From: an uncultured Jannaschia sp.
Lineage (GTDB): Bacteria; Pseudomonadota; Alphaproteobacteria; Rhodobacterales; Rhodobacteraceae
Assembly: GCA_947494145.1 (NCBI GenBank)
Contig: CANLTZ010000017.1
Span: forward strand, 35,125-99,124
DNA: 64,000 nucleotides
Direction of reading: 5' to 3'
How positions within the stretch are numbered: position 1 is the stretch's first letter; each line of letters begins with the position of its first letter. The translations under genes and the position numbers were made by a program. This document shows, piece after piece, positions 28,281-37,240 of this stretch. A model generated the notes under the pieces. It saw only the letters and a list, made by a program, of their open reading frames with translations. It was not told the origin of the DNA and searched no databases.

Positions 28281-30212
28281 TCACTCTTCCTCCAACCGGA
28301 CCAGCGCGGCACCGGCTTCCACCTGGTCGCCCGCTCGGACAAGCACCTCTGCCACCGTGCCGTCACGGGCGGCGACCAGCGTGTGTTCCATCTTCATGGC
28401 CTCCAACACCGCCATGGCCGCCCCTTCCGCCACCGCTTGCCCCGCTTGCACATGGACGGCTTTCACGAGACCCGGCATCGGCGCCTCAATGGTGCCCGCC
28501 GCGACACCCGCTGCTGCATCCACGGCCAGCGGGTCCGGCACGTCTAAGGAATACGCATTGCCCCAGAAGACGTGGACGGCCCCGTCGCCCCGCGCGATTT
28601 CAGCCCCCACCGGCGCGCCGTCGATACGCCAGCCCGGACCGCGCGCGACGTCGTGGACGACGTCGCCAATGGTCACGCGGAACTGCCCCGCACCCAAGGC
28701 CTCGACCCGGGCTGTGATCTCCTCCCCCTTCCAGACCAAGGGCTGCGTCCAGCCAAGCGGCGCCCAAAGATGCAACCCCTCCTGCCACTGCGCCTTGTCC
28801 AGGCCCAACGCGCCAAGGGCGGCAAGCGCCCGCGTGCGCGAACACGGCACCGGCACGGCAACCAAGGCGTCCAGGTTGCGGTCGATCAGCCCGGTATCCA
28901 CCTCGCCCGCCGCGAAGCCTTCATGCGTCGCCAACTTGCGCAGGAAAGCCAGGTTCGTCACCGTTCCCGCCACCTGTGTCGCCGCCAAGGCCTGCTCCAA
29001 CGCGCGCAGCGCCAACGCCCGTGTGGGCCCATGGACCACGAGTTTCGCAATCATCGGATCGTACCACGGGCTGATCACATCGCCGGCGCGCACCCCCGTT
29101 TCCGCCCGCGCGCCATCGGGAAAGCGCAGATGCGACAGCCGCCCAGTCTGGGGCAAGAACCCCGCGCTGGCATCTTCTGCGTAAAGCCGCGCCTCGAAAG
29201 CGTGCCCGGTGATCGACAGATCCCCTTGCGCTTCTGGCAGGCCCTCCCCCGCTGCCACACGTAACTGCCATTCCACCAAGTCAACGCCTGTAATCGCCTC
29301 GGTCACGGGGTGTTCGACTTGCAATCGCGTGTTCATCTCCATGAAGTAAAACCGGTCGGGCCGCAGTCCCTCGCCCGCATCCACGATGAATTCCACCGTG
29401 CCCGCGCCAGCATAGCCGATGGCTTCGGCGGCGCGGGTCGCGGCGTTGCCCATGGCGGCGCGCATCTCGGGCGTCATGCCTGGGGCGGGTGCTTCCTCGA
29501 TCACCTTCTGGTGGCGCCGTTGCAGCGAACAGTCCCGCTCGAACAGATGCACCGCGCGCGTCCCGTCCCCAAAGATCTGCACTTCGATATGGCGCGGCGT
29601 GTTCACCCATTTCTCGATCAGCACGCGGTCATTGCCGAAAGCCTTCTGCGCCTCAGACCGTGCGGCTTCCAACGCGGCATCGAAATCGCCAGGTGCGTCC
29701 ACCTTGCGCATCCCCTTGCCGCCGCCACCCGCCACGGCCTTGGTGAGAACGGGGTAGCCGATGCGCCCCGCTTCCTTCGCCAACCGCGCCGCGGACTGGT
29801 CGTCGCCTTGGTAGCCGGGCACCACCGGCACGCCGGCGGCTTCCATCAAAGCCTTAGCCGCGTCCTTGAGCCCCATCTTGCGAATGGCCTCAGCCGAGGG
29901 CCCGATAAAGACTAGCCCCGCCGCGTTCACCGCCTCAACGAAGTCGGGATTTTCCGACAAGAAGCCATAGCCCGGATGGATCGCCTCCGCCCCCGTGGCC
30001 TGCGCCGCCGCGATGATCGCGTCGCCCCGCAAATAGCTGTCCGCCGGGGCCGCGCCGCCCAGGCCAACCGCCTCGTCAGCCATTTCCACATGGAGCGCAT
30101 TGGCATCCACATCCGAATGCACCGCCACGTTGCGCAGGCCCAGCTTCCGGCAGGTCTGGATGACCCGGCAGGCGATCTCACCCCGGTTGGCGATCAGGAT
30201 CTTATGGAACAT
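28281..30212 (-). CDS. mccA: Methylcrotonyl-CoA carboxylase biotin-containing subunit
   Basis: 643-aa alpha subunit (LiuD). Residues 1-450 form the biotin carboxylase part: MFHKILIANRGEIACRVI start, the ATP-grasp glycine loop AVAGGGGKGMRKV, and the catalytic stretch MEMNTRLQVEHPVTE. The C-terminal biotinyl domain has the EAMKMEH motif with Lys near residue 607. Specificity for methylcrotonyl-CoA is inferred from partnership with the MccB-type subunit and the liu context. The ATG shares a base with the stop of the upstream gene (TAATG). A long upstream extension of the frame is rejected. Confidence 0.95.
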   Translation of the reverse strand: MFHKILIANRGEIACRVIQTCRKLGLRNVAVHSDVDANALHVEMADEAVGLGGAAPADSYLRGDAIIAAAQATGAEAIHPGYGFLSENPDFVEAVNAAGLVFIGPSAEAIRKMGLKDAAKALMEAAGVPVVPGYQGDDQSAARLAKEAGRIGYPVLTKAVAGGGGKGMRKVDAPGDFDAALEAARSEAQKAFGNDRVLIEKWVNTPRHIEVQIFGDGTRAVHLFERDCSLQRRHQKVIEEAPAPGMTPEMRAAMGNAATRAAEAIGYAGAGTVEFIVDAGEGLRPDRFYFMEMNTRLQVEHPVTEAITGVDLVEWQLRVAAGEGLPEAQGDLSITGHAFEARLYAEDASAGFLPQTGRLSHLRFPDGARAETGVRAGDVISPWYDPMIAKLVVHGPTRALALRALEQALAATQVAGTVTNLAFLRKLATHEGFAAGEVDTGLIDRNLDALVAVPVPCSRTRALAALGALGLDKAQWQEGLHLWAPLGWTQPLVWKGEEITARVEALGAGQFRVTIGDVVHDVARGPGWRIDGAPVGAEIARGDGAVHVFWGNAYSLDVPDPLAVDAAAGVAAGTIEAPMPGLVKAVHVQAGQAVAEGAAMAVLEAMKMEHTLVAARDGTVAEVLVRAGDQVEAGAALVRLEEE

Positions 30213-30952
30213 TAGGTGTCTCCCCCGGACATAAGCCGCTCGAAACGGTGCCGATAGATCAAGTTCGGACGCACGCCATCGGCCCAGTAGACCAGAAGTG
30301 GCGTGCTGAACGTAAAGGCGAGCGCGAGCACCGCGAACATGAGCGGATAGGCGATGGGCGCGCCCAGCCCAAGCGCCAGAAGCGTCCCAATATCCAACGC
30401 GACAACGCTGGCCAGCCAGACCTGCCAGCCCCAATGCATGTCCAGCAAGATCAATGACAGAACTGCCAAAGTAGCTTGAAACATCACGAATAACTTCGAC
30501 ACCCAAAGACCCAGCGATGGCCGGGCGAGAGGATGGGCCAGGGCCGCGGCGCGCCCTACGTAAACCCATTGCCATTCCCGAATGCCTCGCCCCTCTGCCC
30601 GCAATCGCGCGGCCCGCGCCTGCCCCCAAGCATCGCCGAGCCGCCAGGCCGCGACAAAAACCAGGCCCGGCGCCAACACGAGGAGTGGTAAGAGCAGCCA
30701 GGCGGGCACCCACTCAGCAAGGGTGTTGGCTAGCAGCATGATGGCACCCAGCCAGACCAGCAGCGACAAGATCAGCCAAAAGAAGCGTCCCACCCACCCC
30801 CGCCAGATCGTCACGACCGCCAAAAGGGCCACCACAGCCCAAAGCGCATCACCCCATGGCGCCTCCCCACGCGCCAAACGCAGCGCGGCGATGCCGCAAA
30901 AGGCCAGATAGGGCAGCGCGAAGAACGACGCCTCAGTTGCGCGACGCTTCAC
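30212..30952 (-). CDS. Unknown multi-pass membrane protein
   Basis: 246-aa protein with about six or seven hydrophobic segments and a polar central loop (RLGDAWGQARAARLRAEGRG). It starts at a GTG that overlaps the upstream stop (TAGTG) and its own stop overlaps the mccA ATG. I do not recognise a family, and no transporter or enzyme motif is evident. The tight coupling with mccA suggests co-expression only. Confidence 0.68.
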   Translation of the reverse strand: MKRRATEASFFALPYLAFCGIAALRLARGEAPWGDALWAVVALLAVVTIWRGWVGRFFWLILSLLVWLGAIMLLANTLAEWVPAWLLLPLLVLAPGLVFVAAWRLGDAWGQARAARLRAEGRGIREWQWVYVGRAAALAHPLARPSLGLWVSKLFVMFQATLAVLSLILLDMHWGWQVWLASVVALDIGTLLALGLGAPIAYPLMFAVLALAFTFSTPLLVYWADGVRPNLIYRHRFERLMSGGDT

Positions 30953-31632
30953 TAACCCGCCCCCAACTCAAGATGCTGCGCCACGAAATGCGGCAACGGC
31001 CAGGCGTCGTAGTCCATCCCCGTCAACCGCCCCCCCGGCTGACCGCGCCAAGCGTGGCGATAAAGGTCCATGTGCAGCACGATCTCGACCCGCGCCAAGG
31101 CCGCGTCCACCTTGCCCTGGGTCTCCGCGATGGCGGCCTCCAAAGCCTCCGCCTCAGACCGGCGCTGCAACCATCCCGGTCGTCGCCATTCACCGAAGAT
31201 CATTTTTCCCGCCGACAAGGCCACCAGCAGCACCACATTCGTGGCAAGTGTCGAGGCCAACCCGACCAAATCCGACGGCCCCGGCAACCAGCCCAGCCAG
31301 CCGCGCCCCTTGCTTTCCTCCTCCGCAAGCATCGCGCGGGCAATGTCGAATTCCCGCGCAAATCCCTTGCGAAACTCCCGCGCGAAGGTGCGCCGGTCGA
31401 AATCGTCCCGTCCCGCCCAAACCTTCAGTTTGGGCCGCGCAAACAGCCCGGCGCGCGACCGCTCCACAAATTGTTCGAAATCGAAGATGAAGAAGTAGTC
31501 TTCGGGGTCGGGCGAATTATGAATCAGATAGATCGGTATCTCTACCGCCCGCCCGATCTCGGGCAGGGTCAGCCGCGGCAGCGCCGCGCGCGCGCGATCT
31601 GCCAACTTCTCCGTCAAGCGCGGCACCTTCAC
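30952..31632 (-). CDS. Unknown protein in liu operon
   Basis: 226-aa protein, mostly soluble, with one hydrophobic stretch near the middle (SDLVGLASTLATNVVLLVALS, about residues 119-139). The N-terminal part contains YLIHNSPDPEDYFFIFDFEQF and the C-terminal part an EALEAAIAETQGKVDAALARVE helix that may form a coiled coil (both quoted only as short landmarks). No family recognised. It overlaps the ASCH-protein gene by four bases. Confidence 0.66.
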   Translation of the reverse strand: MKVPRLTEKLADRARAALPRLTLPEIGRAVEIPIYLIHNSPDPEDYFFIFDFEQFVERSRAGLFARPKLKVWAGRDDFDRRTFAREFRKGFAREFDIARAMLAEEESKGRGWLGWLPGPSDLVGLASTLATNVVLLVALSAGKMIFGEWRRPGWLQRRSEAEALEAAIAETQGKVDAALARVEIVLHMDLYRHAWRGQPGGRLTGMDYDAWPLPHFVAQHLELGAG

Positions 31633-32039
31633 CCCAGCACCTCCACTAGGCGAAACCGTTCACATATCAGCCACATGTTCTCGGCCCAGCCGCCATTGCG
31701 CTGGAAGTAGGCGATATGCCCCACGCGCCAATCGGCGAAACGCCCCTCCCCCTCAGCCAAAGCAAAACCCTCCGGAACGTCGCAAAACCGCCGCTCCGTC
31801 ACCTCAACGGTTTCAATGACGCAAGCTGGCGTCCAGTCCCAATGGCACGCCACATCGCGGCGCCCCACCAAGGGCCGCGCCGCGCCGCCTTCGCCAAAGT
31901 CGCGCAACGCACTGCAAGTGGCCGTCTTGGCCCCCGACAGGATCAACGCGGTCCACTCGGCACAGAGTTCCGGGCCGTCGCCCATGCGAAACGGCTCAGC
32001 CCCCGGAAGGCGCTCCAATACGCGCGCCAACGCGGTCAT
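31629..32039 (-). CDS. ASCH-domain protein
   Basis: 136-aa protein resembling the ASCH (PUA-like) fold: FRMGDGPELCAEWTALILSGAKTATCSALRD (in part LILSGAKTATCS) matches the family pattern in which a Lys-Thr-x-T/S segment follows the first helix, and WTPACVIETVEVTERRFCDVP matches the central strands. ASCH proteins have been linked to RNA binding or to amidohydrolysis of modified cytidine. Catalytic residues cannot be assigned with certainty. The start MTALARVLERL was chosen; the longer frame is antisense-like. Confidence 0.75.
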   Translation of the reverse strand: MTALARVLERLPGAEPFRMGDGPELCAEWTALILSGAKTATCSALRDFGEGGAARPLVGRRDVACHWDWTPACVIETVEVTERRFCDVPEGFALAEGEGRFADWRVGHIAYFQRNGGWAENMWLICERFRLVEVLG

Positions 32040-32049
32040 GGCTGTTCCT

Positions 32050-32355
32050 TTAGCGGGTGTCGCACCCTGGCGCGCTGTGAAAGACGATGCCGGGCGCGCG
32101 TTCGATACGGGTGCAATCGGGCTCCAACCGCGCGACATGCGTCCCGGACTGCCCCGTGCGCCAAGCCACAAGCGACGCCTCCAGTTGCGTGGCAAGCTGG
32201 GGCGCCTTGGCCAAGGCGTCGGCGCGCACGTCGTCGAACACACCACTCAGCAGGATCAGTCCATAGATCGGCCAGGTGATCAGCTTGCGCTGCACCTTCA
32301 CGCGGATCAGATCGCGCAGAGTGAGGCGCCGGTCCTTCGGATATCGCGCAAACAT
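32050..32355 (-). CDS. Unknown 101-aa basic protein
   Basis: Protein with a strongly basic N-terminus (MFARYPKDRRLTLRDLIRVK), one hydrophobic segment (about residues 28-41, ITWPIYGLILLSGV) and two C-terminal cysteines (EPDCTRIE, PGCDTR) that could form a disulfide. It may be a single-pass membrane protein with a periplasmic C-terminus. It lies ten bases before the ASCH gene and downstream of an R1 repeat. Function unknown. Confidence 0.62.
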   Translation of the reverse strand: MFARYPKDRRLTLRDLIRVKVQRKLITWPIYGLILLSGVFDDVRADALAKAPQLATQLEASLVAWRTGQSGTHVARLEPDCTRIERAPGIVFHSAPGCDTR

Positions 32356-32401
32356 ACCTGCGCGCTACGCCCAAATTGCGGCAAGACCATGGCCCGTGGC
32401 C

Positions 32402-32468
32402 ATTCATCCTGGCAAAAATACTCCGGGGGACGGCCTCTGGCCGGGGGGCAGCGCCCCCAGCAAAACAA
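32402..32468 (+). repeat. R1 dispersed repeat, copy B
   Basis: Begins with the head TTCATCCTGGCAAAAATACT followed by CCGGGGGA and two hairpins: GGCC-TCT-GGCC (32432-32442) and GGGGGC-AGC-GCCCCC (32444-32458). The head is nearly identical to the copies at 53574 and, less closely, at 56840 and 41918 (reverse). It sits in the only sizeable gap inside the liu operon, after mccB, so it could attenuate the genes downstream. Confidence 0.8.
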
Positions 32469-32511
32469 GGATCCTGCGGCAAAGCCGCACCGCACAAATT
32501 CATGAACGCAA

Positions 32512-34125
32512 TCACATGCGGAACACGCCGAAACGTGTCTCCTCGACGGGTGCATTCAGCGCGGCACGCAAGCTCGCCGCCAGCACCTCGCGGCTCTTGC
32601 GCGGATCGATGATGCCATCGTCCCAAAGCCGCGCACTGGCATAAAGGGGGTGGGATTGCCGCTCGAACATCTCTTCGGTGGGACGGCGGAAAGCGGCTTC
32701 TTCCTCGGCGCTCCAGCTTTCGCCGCGGCGTTCCAAGGCGTCGCGGCGGACGGTGGCGAGAACGCCGGCGGCTTGGGCGCCGCCCATGACGGAAATGCGG
32801 GAATTGGGCCAAGTCCAGAGGAAGCGGGGTTGATAAGCGCGGCCCGCCATCCCGTAATTGCCCGCGCCGAAGCTGCCGCCCACGAGCATCGTGATCTTTG
32901 GGACCGATGTGGACGCCACGGCCGTCACCATCTTGGCCCCGTGGCGCGCGATGCCTTCGTTCTCATACCGGCGGCCCACCATAAAGCCCGTTATATTTTG
33001 AAGAAAAACCAGAGGGATACGCCGCTTCGAACACAACTCCACGAAGTGGGCGCCCTTCTGTGCGGCCTCCGAAAAGAGCACGCCATTATTGGCCACGATC
33101 CCCACCGCCATGCCGCAAACTTCGGCAAATCCGGTCACCAGGGTCTCGCCAAATCGGGCCTTGAACTCATCGAAGCGGGAGCCGTCGACGAGGCGGGCGA
33201 TGACTTCGCGGATGTCGTAGGGCGTCCGCAGATCGGCGGGCACGACGTCGAGTATTTCTTCAGGGTCGTAGGCCGGCGGGTCGAAATTGTAAGAAACGGG
33301 AGGACTTTCGGGGCCAAGTTGCCCAGTATGCACATTTCTCAGAGCCTCTCGGGCGAGCGCCAAAGCGTGGGCGTCATCTTCGGCAAGGTAATCGGCCACG
33401 CCGGAAAGCCTTGTATGGACATCGCCGCCGCCCAGATCTTCGGCAGTCACGACCTCACCCGTGGCGGCCTTCACCAAGGGCGGACCAGCCAGAAAAATCG
33501 TGCCCTGCTCGCGCACGATGATCGACACATCGGACATGGCCGGAACATAGGCACCGCCCGCCGTGCAGGAGCCCATGACCACAGCGATCTGCGCGATGCC
33601 TTTGGCGGACATGCGCGCCTGGTTGTAGAAGATGCGACCGAAATGGTCGCGGTCGGGGAAGACCTCATCCTGGTTGGGCAAGTTCGCCCCGCCGCTATCA
33701 ACGAGGTAGATGCAGGGAAGACGACATTCCTCGGCGATCTCCTGGGCGCGGAGGTGCTTCTTGACGGTGATCGGGTAATAGGTCCCGCCCTTCACGGTGG
33801 CATCGTTGCAGACGACCATGACCTGGCGGCCATGGACAAGCCCCACCCCCGCGATGGCCCCGCCGCAAGGGGCCGCGTTGTCGTACAGGCCGTGGCCCGC
33901 GAAGGCGCCGACTTCCAGGAAAGGCGAGCCAGGATCGAGCAGACCCGCGACCCGGTCGCGCGGCAGCATCTTGCCGCGGCTCAGGTGGCGGTCGCGGGCC
34001 TTGGCACCGCCCCCGGCCATGGCCCACTCGGCGGCCTCTCGGATCTCGGCCAGGGCGGCGAGATGGGCTTCACGGTTCGCCTTGGCCTGCTCGGAATTGG
34101 GGAGGAGTGTGGTGGGGAGTTTCAT
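32512..34125 (-). CDS. mccB: Methylcrotonyl-CoA carboxylase carboxyltransferase subunit
   Basis: 537-aa beta subunit (LiuB), which transfers carboxyl groups from biotin to 3-methylcrotonyl-CoA. The block [21 protein letters not shown] (in part [12 protein letters not shown], about residues 112-123) and [20 protein letters not shown] (in part) are characteristic of the MCC beta family as opposed to propionyl-CoA carboxylase. Oxyanion glycines are seen in [12 protein letters not shown] and [12 protein letters not shown]. It overlaps the preceding DUF1311-like gene by four bases. Confidence 0.95.
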   Translation of the reverse strand: MKLPTTLLPNSEQAKANREAHLAALAEIREAAEWAMAGGGAKARDRHLSRGKMLPRDRVAGLLDPGSPFLEVGAFAGHGLYDNAAPCGGAIAGVGLVHGRQVMVVCNDATVKGGTYYPITVKKHLRAQEIAEECRLPCIYLVDSGGANLPNQDEVFPDRDHFGRIFYNQARMSAKGIAQIAVVMGSCTAGGAYVPAMSDVSIIVREQGTIFLAGPPLVKAATGEVVTAEDLGGGDVHTRLSGVADYLAEDDAHALALAREALRNVHTGQLGPESPPVSYNFDPPAYDPEEILDVVPADLRTPYDIREVIARLVDGSRFDEFKARFGETLVTGFAEVCGMAVGIVANNGVLFSEAAQKGAHFVELCSKRRIPLVFLQNITGFMVGRRYENEGIARHGAKMVTAVASTSVPKITMLVGGSFGAGNYGMAGRAYQPRFLWTWPNSRISVMGGAQAAGVLATVRRDALERRGESWSAEEEAAFRRPTEEMFERQSHPLYASARLWDDGIIDPRKSREVLAASLRAALNAPVEETRFGVFRM

Positions 34126-34718
34126 GGCTGCTCGCTATAACGGACGAGGCTCACAATGCGCGCCGTAATCATCTCGATGTGGCATTGCGATGTGAAGACG
34201 TCCGCGAACGTCCCAAGGCGGTACTTCGCGGCGATAAGGCCGCATTCGGCTATGAGATATGCTTCCCACGCATCCTGAACTTTGGCCAAAGCTGGCATCC
34301 GCAGTTCTCGGGTTGAAGGGCTGTCGGCCTCGACAGCGTCTTGGTGGGAGAACTCCTTCCGCAGATGCGTCAATGACTCATCCAGTACACGGTTCCAGGA
34401 TATGATGGCAGCGCCTAAGCATATCAGGTTTCCCGTTCGCGTCCCGCCCCATTGTGGATCTTCCAGCTTGCACGCCTGCACCGGCGTCATCGCACAAGGG
34501 AGCGGCGCAGCCACGGACAGATAGAGAGAGGCGACGCAGGCGCCGACGGCTTCGTCCATCCGGACTGGATTGATTTCGTATTCATTCCATTCGGATGGGA
34601 TCAGAAAACCCTCCGCTTGGGCACCGGAATAGCCGCAGATTGCAGCCATAAGGATCGCCGAAAGGGTTGCGCTGCGACCCTTTCTTCGGCCGCGACAGGT
34701 ATGTGCCGCGACCTTCAC
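34122..34718 (-). CDS. Secreted DUF1311/LprI-like protein, copy 1
   Basis: 198-aa protein starting at a GTG that overlaps the upstream paralogue (GTGA). A basic N-terminus and hydrophobic stretch ending in AGA-like GYSGAQA form a signal peptide. The mature part has six cysteines and the C-terminal pattern [15 protein letters not shown], resembling the lysozyme-inhibitor LprI/DUF1311 domain, in which a Trp-x3-Tyr-x4-Cys helix is conserved. Its level of G+C (58% in hand-counted parts) is lower than in mccB. Function unknown. Confidence 0.68.
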   Translation of the reverse strand: MKVAAHTCRGRRKGRSATLSAILMAAICGYSGAQAEGFLIPSEWNEYEINPVRMDEAVGACVASLYLSVAAPLPCAMTPVQACKLEDPQWGGTRTGNLICLGAAIISWNRVLDESLTHLRKEFSHQDAVEADSPSTRELRMPALAKVQDAWEAYLIAECGLIAAKYRLGTFADVFTSQCHIEMITARIVSLVRYSEQP

Positions 34719-35206
34719 CGTCCCGATTCCGCCAACCGAGCTTCCAATTCCAACGTCTGCTCTCCGGTCATCTGCAAGACACAAGCCGCGCCCGCCGGGC
34801 CCTGGCCGGTGCCGCCGCCCCACCAAGCGCGTTCATAGGCGCAGGTGGCGTCGCGGTGCGGGATCCAGCTACGCTGCATGTCGCGGAGGGTGTCTGTGAG
34901 GGACGGGACGGTAAAGTCCAGGCGGGCGTTGTCGGCGTCGCGAGCCTCGTGAGCAGCCAGGAGCGCGACATAGGCGGCGTTGAGGCGGTCGTCCCAGTAC
35001 GCGACCTCGGCCCACGTGCAGGTGGACATCGCAGCCGTGCTCCAGCCGCCGGGGGTTTCTTCCATGCACAACTCGGCGGATCGGCCGATGCAGGTCTCGC
35101 GCGGCCCGTCGGCGGCCAAGCAGGTCGCGGTGGCCACTTGGCTGAACGTGATGTCCTGGGCAACAGCGGGCGTCGTCGCAAGACAAAGGAGGGCGAGCAC
35201 CCTCAC
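34715..35206 (-). CDS. Secreted DUF1311/LprI-like protein, copy 2
   Basis: 163-aa protein with a signal peptide ([19 protein letters not shown] start overlapping the ivd stop). The C-terminal 90 residues match DUF1311: [18 protein letters not shown] followed by [21 protein letters not shown], with the conserved Trp, Arg, Asp and Cys. The mature N-terminal half has extra Cys residues that could form disulfides. It is paralogous to the next gene, although the two have diverged greatly. Known LprI proteins bind lysozyme; that role is not established here. Confidence 0.8.
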   Translation of the reverse strand: MRVLALLCLATTPAVAQDITFSQVATATCLAADGPRETCIGRSAELCMEETPGGWSTAAMSTCTWAEVAYWDDRLNAAYVALLAAHEARDADNARLDFTVPSLTDTLRDMQRSWIPHRDATCAYERAWWGGGTGQGPAGAACVLQMTGEQTLELEARLAESGR

Positions 35207-36366
35207 CCCATCGCCCCCATCATCTCCCGCCCGACCAACATCCGGCGGATTTCAGAGGTGCCCGCGCCGATTTCCATCAACTTGGCGTCGCGGAACAGGC
35301 GGGAGACCGGCGTGTCGTTCATGAAGCCCGCCCCACCCATGGCCTGCACCGCCTGGTGGGCTTGGTTCATCGCTTGTTCCGACGCATAAAGCACGCAGGC
35401 CGCCGCATCCTGGCGCGTGACCTGACCGCGGTCGCAGGCCTTGGCCACCTCATAGACATAGGCCCGGGCAGAGTTCATGGCGGTATACATGTCGGCGATC
35501 TTTGCCTGCATCAGCTGGAAGGACCCGATGGGTTTGCCGAACTGCTTACGCTCGGCCAGGTAGGGCATGACGTGATCCAGGCAGGCGGCCATGATGCCGG
35601 TGCCGATGCCCGCCAGCACGACGCGTTCGTAATCGAGCCCGGACATCAGGACTTGGACGCCGCGGCCTTCTTCACCCAGGATGTTTTCGAACGGGACTTC
35701 CACGTCTTCGAAGATCAGCTCCGCCGTGTTGGAGCCGCGCATGCCCAGCTTGTCGAAATGGGGGCTGGTCGAGAAGCCGGTCATGGCGCGTTCGATCAGG
35801 AAGGCGGTGATGCCCTTGGAGCCGGCTTCGGGGTCGGTCTTGGCATAGACGACCAGGGTTTCGGCATCAGGGCCATTGGTGATCCAATACTTGGTGCCGT
35901 TGAGGCGGAAGTGATCGTTGCGCTTTTCGGCCCGCAACTTCATCGACACGACGTCCGAGCCGGACCCCGCCTCGGACATGGCAAGGGCGCCGACATGCTG
36001 GCCGGAGATCAGGCCGGGCAGATATTTGGCCTTCTGCTCGGCCGTGCCGTTGAGCGCGATCTGGTTGACGCAGAGATTGCTGTGCGCCCCATAGCTGAGC
36101 GAGACAGAGGCGGAGGCGCGGGCGATTTCTTCGACCGCGATAACATGGTCCAGATAGCCCAGACCCGCGCCGCCATCGGCCTCGGGCACGGTGATGCCCA
36201 GAAGGCCAAGCTCCCCCATTTCGGTCCATAGATGGGGCGGGAAGGTGTTGGTGGCGTCGATGTCGGCGGCCAGCGGCGCCACGCGGTCCTGGGCCCAGCG
36301 GTGGACCATGTCGCGCAGGGCGTTGGCGTCGTCGTCCAGGTCGAACTGCATGGTGGCGTTGAACAT
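35203..36366 (-). CDS. ivd: Isovaleryl-CoA dehydrogenase
   Basis: 387-aa FAD enzyme of the acyl-CoA dehydrogenase family (LiuA), oxidising isovaleryl-CoA to methylcrotonyl-CoA. Motifs: [15 protein letters not shown] near residue 89, [17 protein letters not shown] at 127-143 (FAD/substrate), [16 protein letters not shown], and catalytic Glu E247 in [10 protein letters not shown], the position used by isovaleryl-CoA dehydrogenase rather than by most relatives. GAGGGAGGGAAG lies seven bases upstream of the ATG. It is the first gene of the liu operon, and a 14-bp palindrome precedes it. Confidence 0.95.
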   Translation of the reverse strand: MFNATMQFDLDDDANALRDMVHRWAQDRVAPLAADIDATNTFPPHLWTEMGELGLLGITVPEADGGAGLGYLDHVIAVEEIARASASVSLSYGAHSNLCVNQIALNGTAEQKAKYLPGLISGQHVGALAMSEAGSGSDVVSMKLRAEKRNDHFRLNGTKYWITNGPDAETLVVYAKTDPEAGSKGITAFLIERAMTGFSTSPHFDKLGMRGSNTAELIFEDVEVPFENILGEEGRGVQVLMSGLDYERVVLAGIGTGIMAACLDHVMPYLAERKQFGKPIGSFQLMQAKIADMYTAMNSARAYVYEVAKACDRGQVTRQDAAACVLYASEQAMNQAHQAVQAMGGAGFMNDTPVSRLFRDAKLMEIGAGTSEIRRMLVGREMMGAMG

Positions 36367-36388
36367 GTCGCTTCCCTCCCTCAGAAAC

Positions 36389-36402
36389 TGAACGATCGTT
36401 CA
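36389..36402. promoter_or_regulatory. TetR-type palindrome upstream of ivd
   Basis: TGAACGATCGTTCA is a perfect 14-bp inverted repeat, 23 bases upstream of the ivd start. Its size and symmetry fit an operator of a TetR-family acyl-CoA-responsive repressor; branched-chain amino acid operons in other proteobacteria are controlled by TetR-type (LiuQ) or MerR-type (LiuR) proteins. The regulator is not in the window. Confidence 0.6.
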
Positions 36403-36494
36403 ATTCATAAACGTTGCTCTAGCTCACGTCCAGCGTTGAGGAAGTTGAGGCCTTGGGGCAAGCTATCCCACATTTAATCCCGGAGATTTGTTCC

Positions 36495-37064
36495 ATGAGC
36501 CAGCATTGGGTGGCCTTCTATCGGGGGCATGGACGCATGTCGGACATTGTGGTCCGCTGGGCGACGCGGTCATCGTATTCCCATTGTGAATTGATCCGCC
36601 AGCCGCAAAGGCCCCGGCACGGCGACACTGTCACGTGCCTAAGTGCATCGGGTCGGGATGGCGGGGTGCGCATTAAGGATGTGACGCTCGAAAGGCCGAA
36701 ATGGTCCATCTACGCGGTGCCCTGGGCGCCCCAGGACACCTGGGACCGGGCCGCCGAAAAGGTAGGCGAGCCCTATGACCTGTTGTCCATGTTTACGAGC
36801 CAACTTTTCAACTTTCGCCGGAATGCCCGCGGGAAGTGGTATTGCTCCGAGCTGATCGCCCATGGGCTGGGGTTATCCATGCCCCACGCCATGTCGCCGG
36901 GGGACCTCCTGCGGACGATCCAGGACCATGCGACCACGTGGCAGCGCGCGCAGGACACGCTTCGGGCCAGCGGCGACGGGGCCGTTTTGGGGGCGGACGG
37001 AGTTGATCTGGCGCCGCCCTTGGCGCGCCTGGATGCAAGTCGGGCCATTGACGGACCGCGGTGA
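36495..37064 (+). CDS. NlpC/P60-like (YiiX-type) peptidase
   Basis: 189-aa protein without a signal peptide. It has the layout of a permuted papain-like fold: His in SYSHCELI (H30) and Cys-x-Glu in WYCSELIAHG (C117, E119), plus an aromatic-rich YAVPWAPQDTWDRA segment. Such YiiX/YebB-like proteins hydrolyse peptide or amide bonds, or act on lipids. Its last codons (RAIDGPR, then TGA) coincide with a degenerate copy of the R2 repeat, so the C-terminus may have been added by the repeat. The start MSQHWVAFY follows a weak GGAG site. Confidence 0.75.
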   Translation: MSQHWVAFYRGHGRMSDIVVRWATRSSYSHCELIRQPQRPRHGDTVTCLSASGRDGGVRIKDVTLERPKWSIYAVPWAPQDTWDRAAEKVGEPYDLLSMFTSQLFNFRRNARGKWYCSELIAHGLGLSMPHAMSPGDLLRTIQDHATTWQRAQDTLRASGDGAVLGADGVDLAPPLARLDASRAIDGPR

Positions 37065-37076
37065 GGATGGCCCGAT
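37043..37076 (+). repeat. R2-like fragment (degenerate)
   Basis: GGCCATTGACGGACCGCGGT resembles the palindromic head of the R2 elements at 46.7 and 63.6 kb (GGTCCATCGACGGGCCGCGG), with a few mismatches. It overlaps the stop of the peptidase gene. Assignment is weak, because only about 20 bases match. Confidence 0.4.
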
Positions 37077-37220
37077 GGACGCGATCTGAGAGGTCGCCCA
37101 TTCGCCTTGTAGATGCCACGCCCGCAGAGGCCCCCGCCCTTGGAGTGTCGGACGCAGATGTCGGCCATGTTGCCCGGGCGGGCGGCGGAGCAGCAGCGCC
37201 CTTTCAGGCCCATGCCCCGT

Positions 37221-37240
37221 AGCGGTCTCGGAGGACCGCT
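37221..37240. terminator. Bidirectional terminator
   Basis: AGCGGTC-TCGGAG-GACCGCT is a perfect 7-bp stem with a 6-base loop followed by TTA on the plus strand. It lies immediately after the stop of the AlkD-like gene and 157 bases beyond the convergent peptidase gene, so it could end transcription from both sides. Confidence 0.6.

Noticed and set aside
32650..34140. Plus-strand frame of 496 codons opposite mccB
   Set aside because: Antisense of a gene with clear family motifs.
36773..37213. Minus-strand frame opposite the NlpC/P60-like gene
   Set aside because: It begins with a Cys-rich stretch that looks protein-like, but the rest is antisense to a gene with clear catalytic motifs, and it crosses the R2 fragment.
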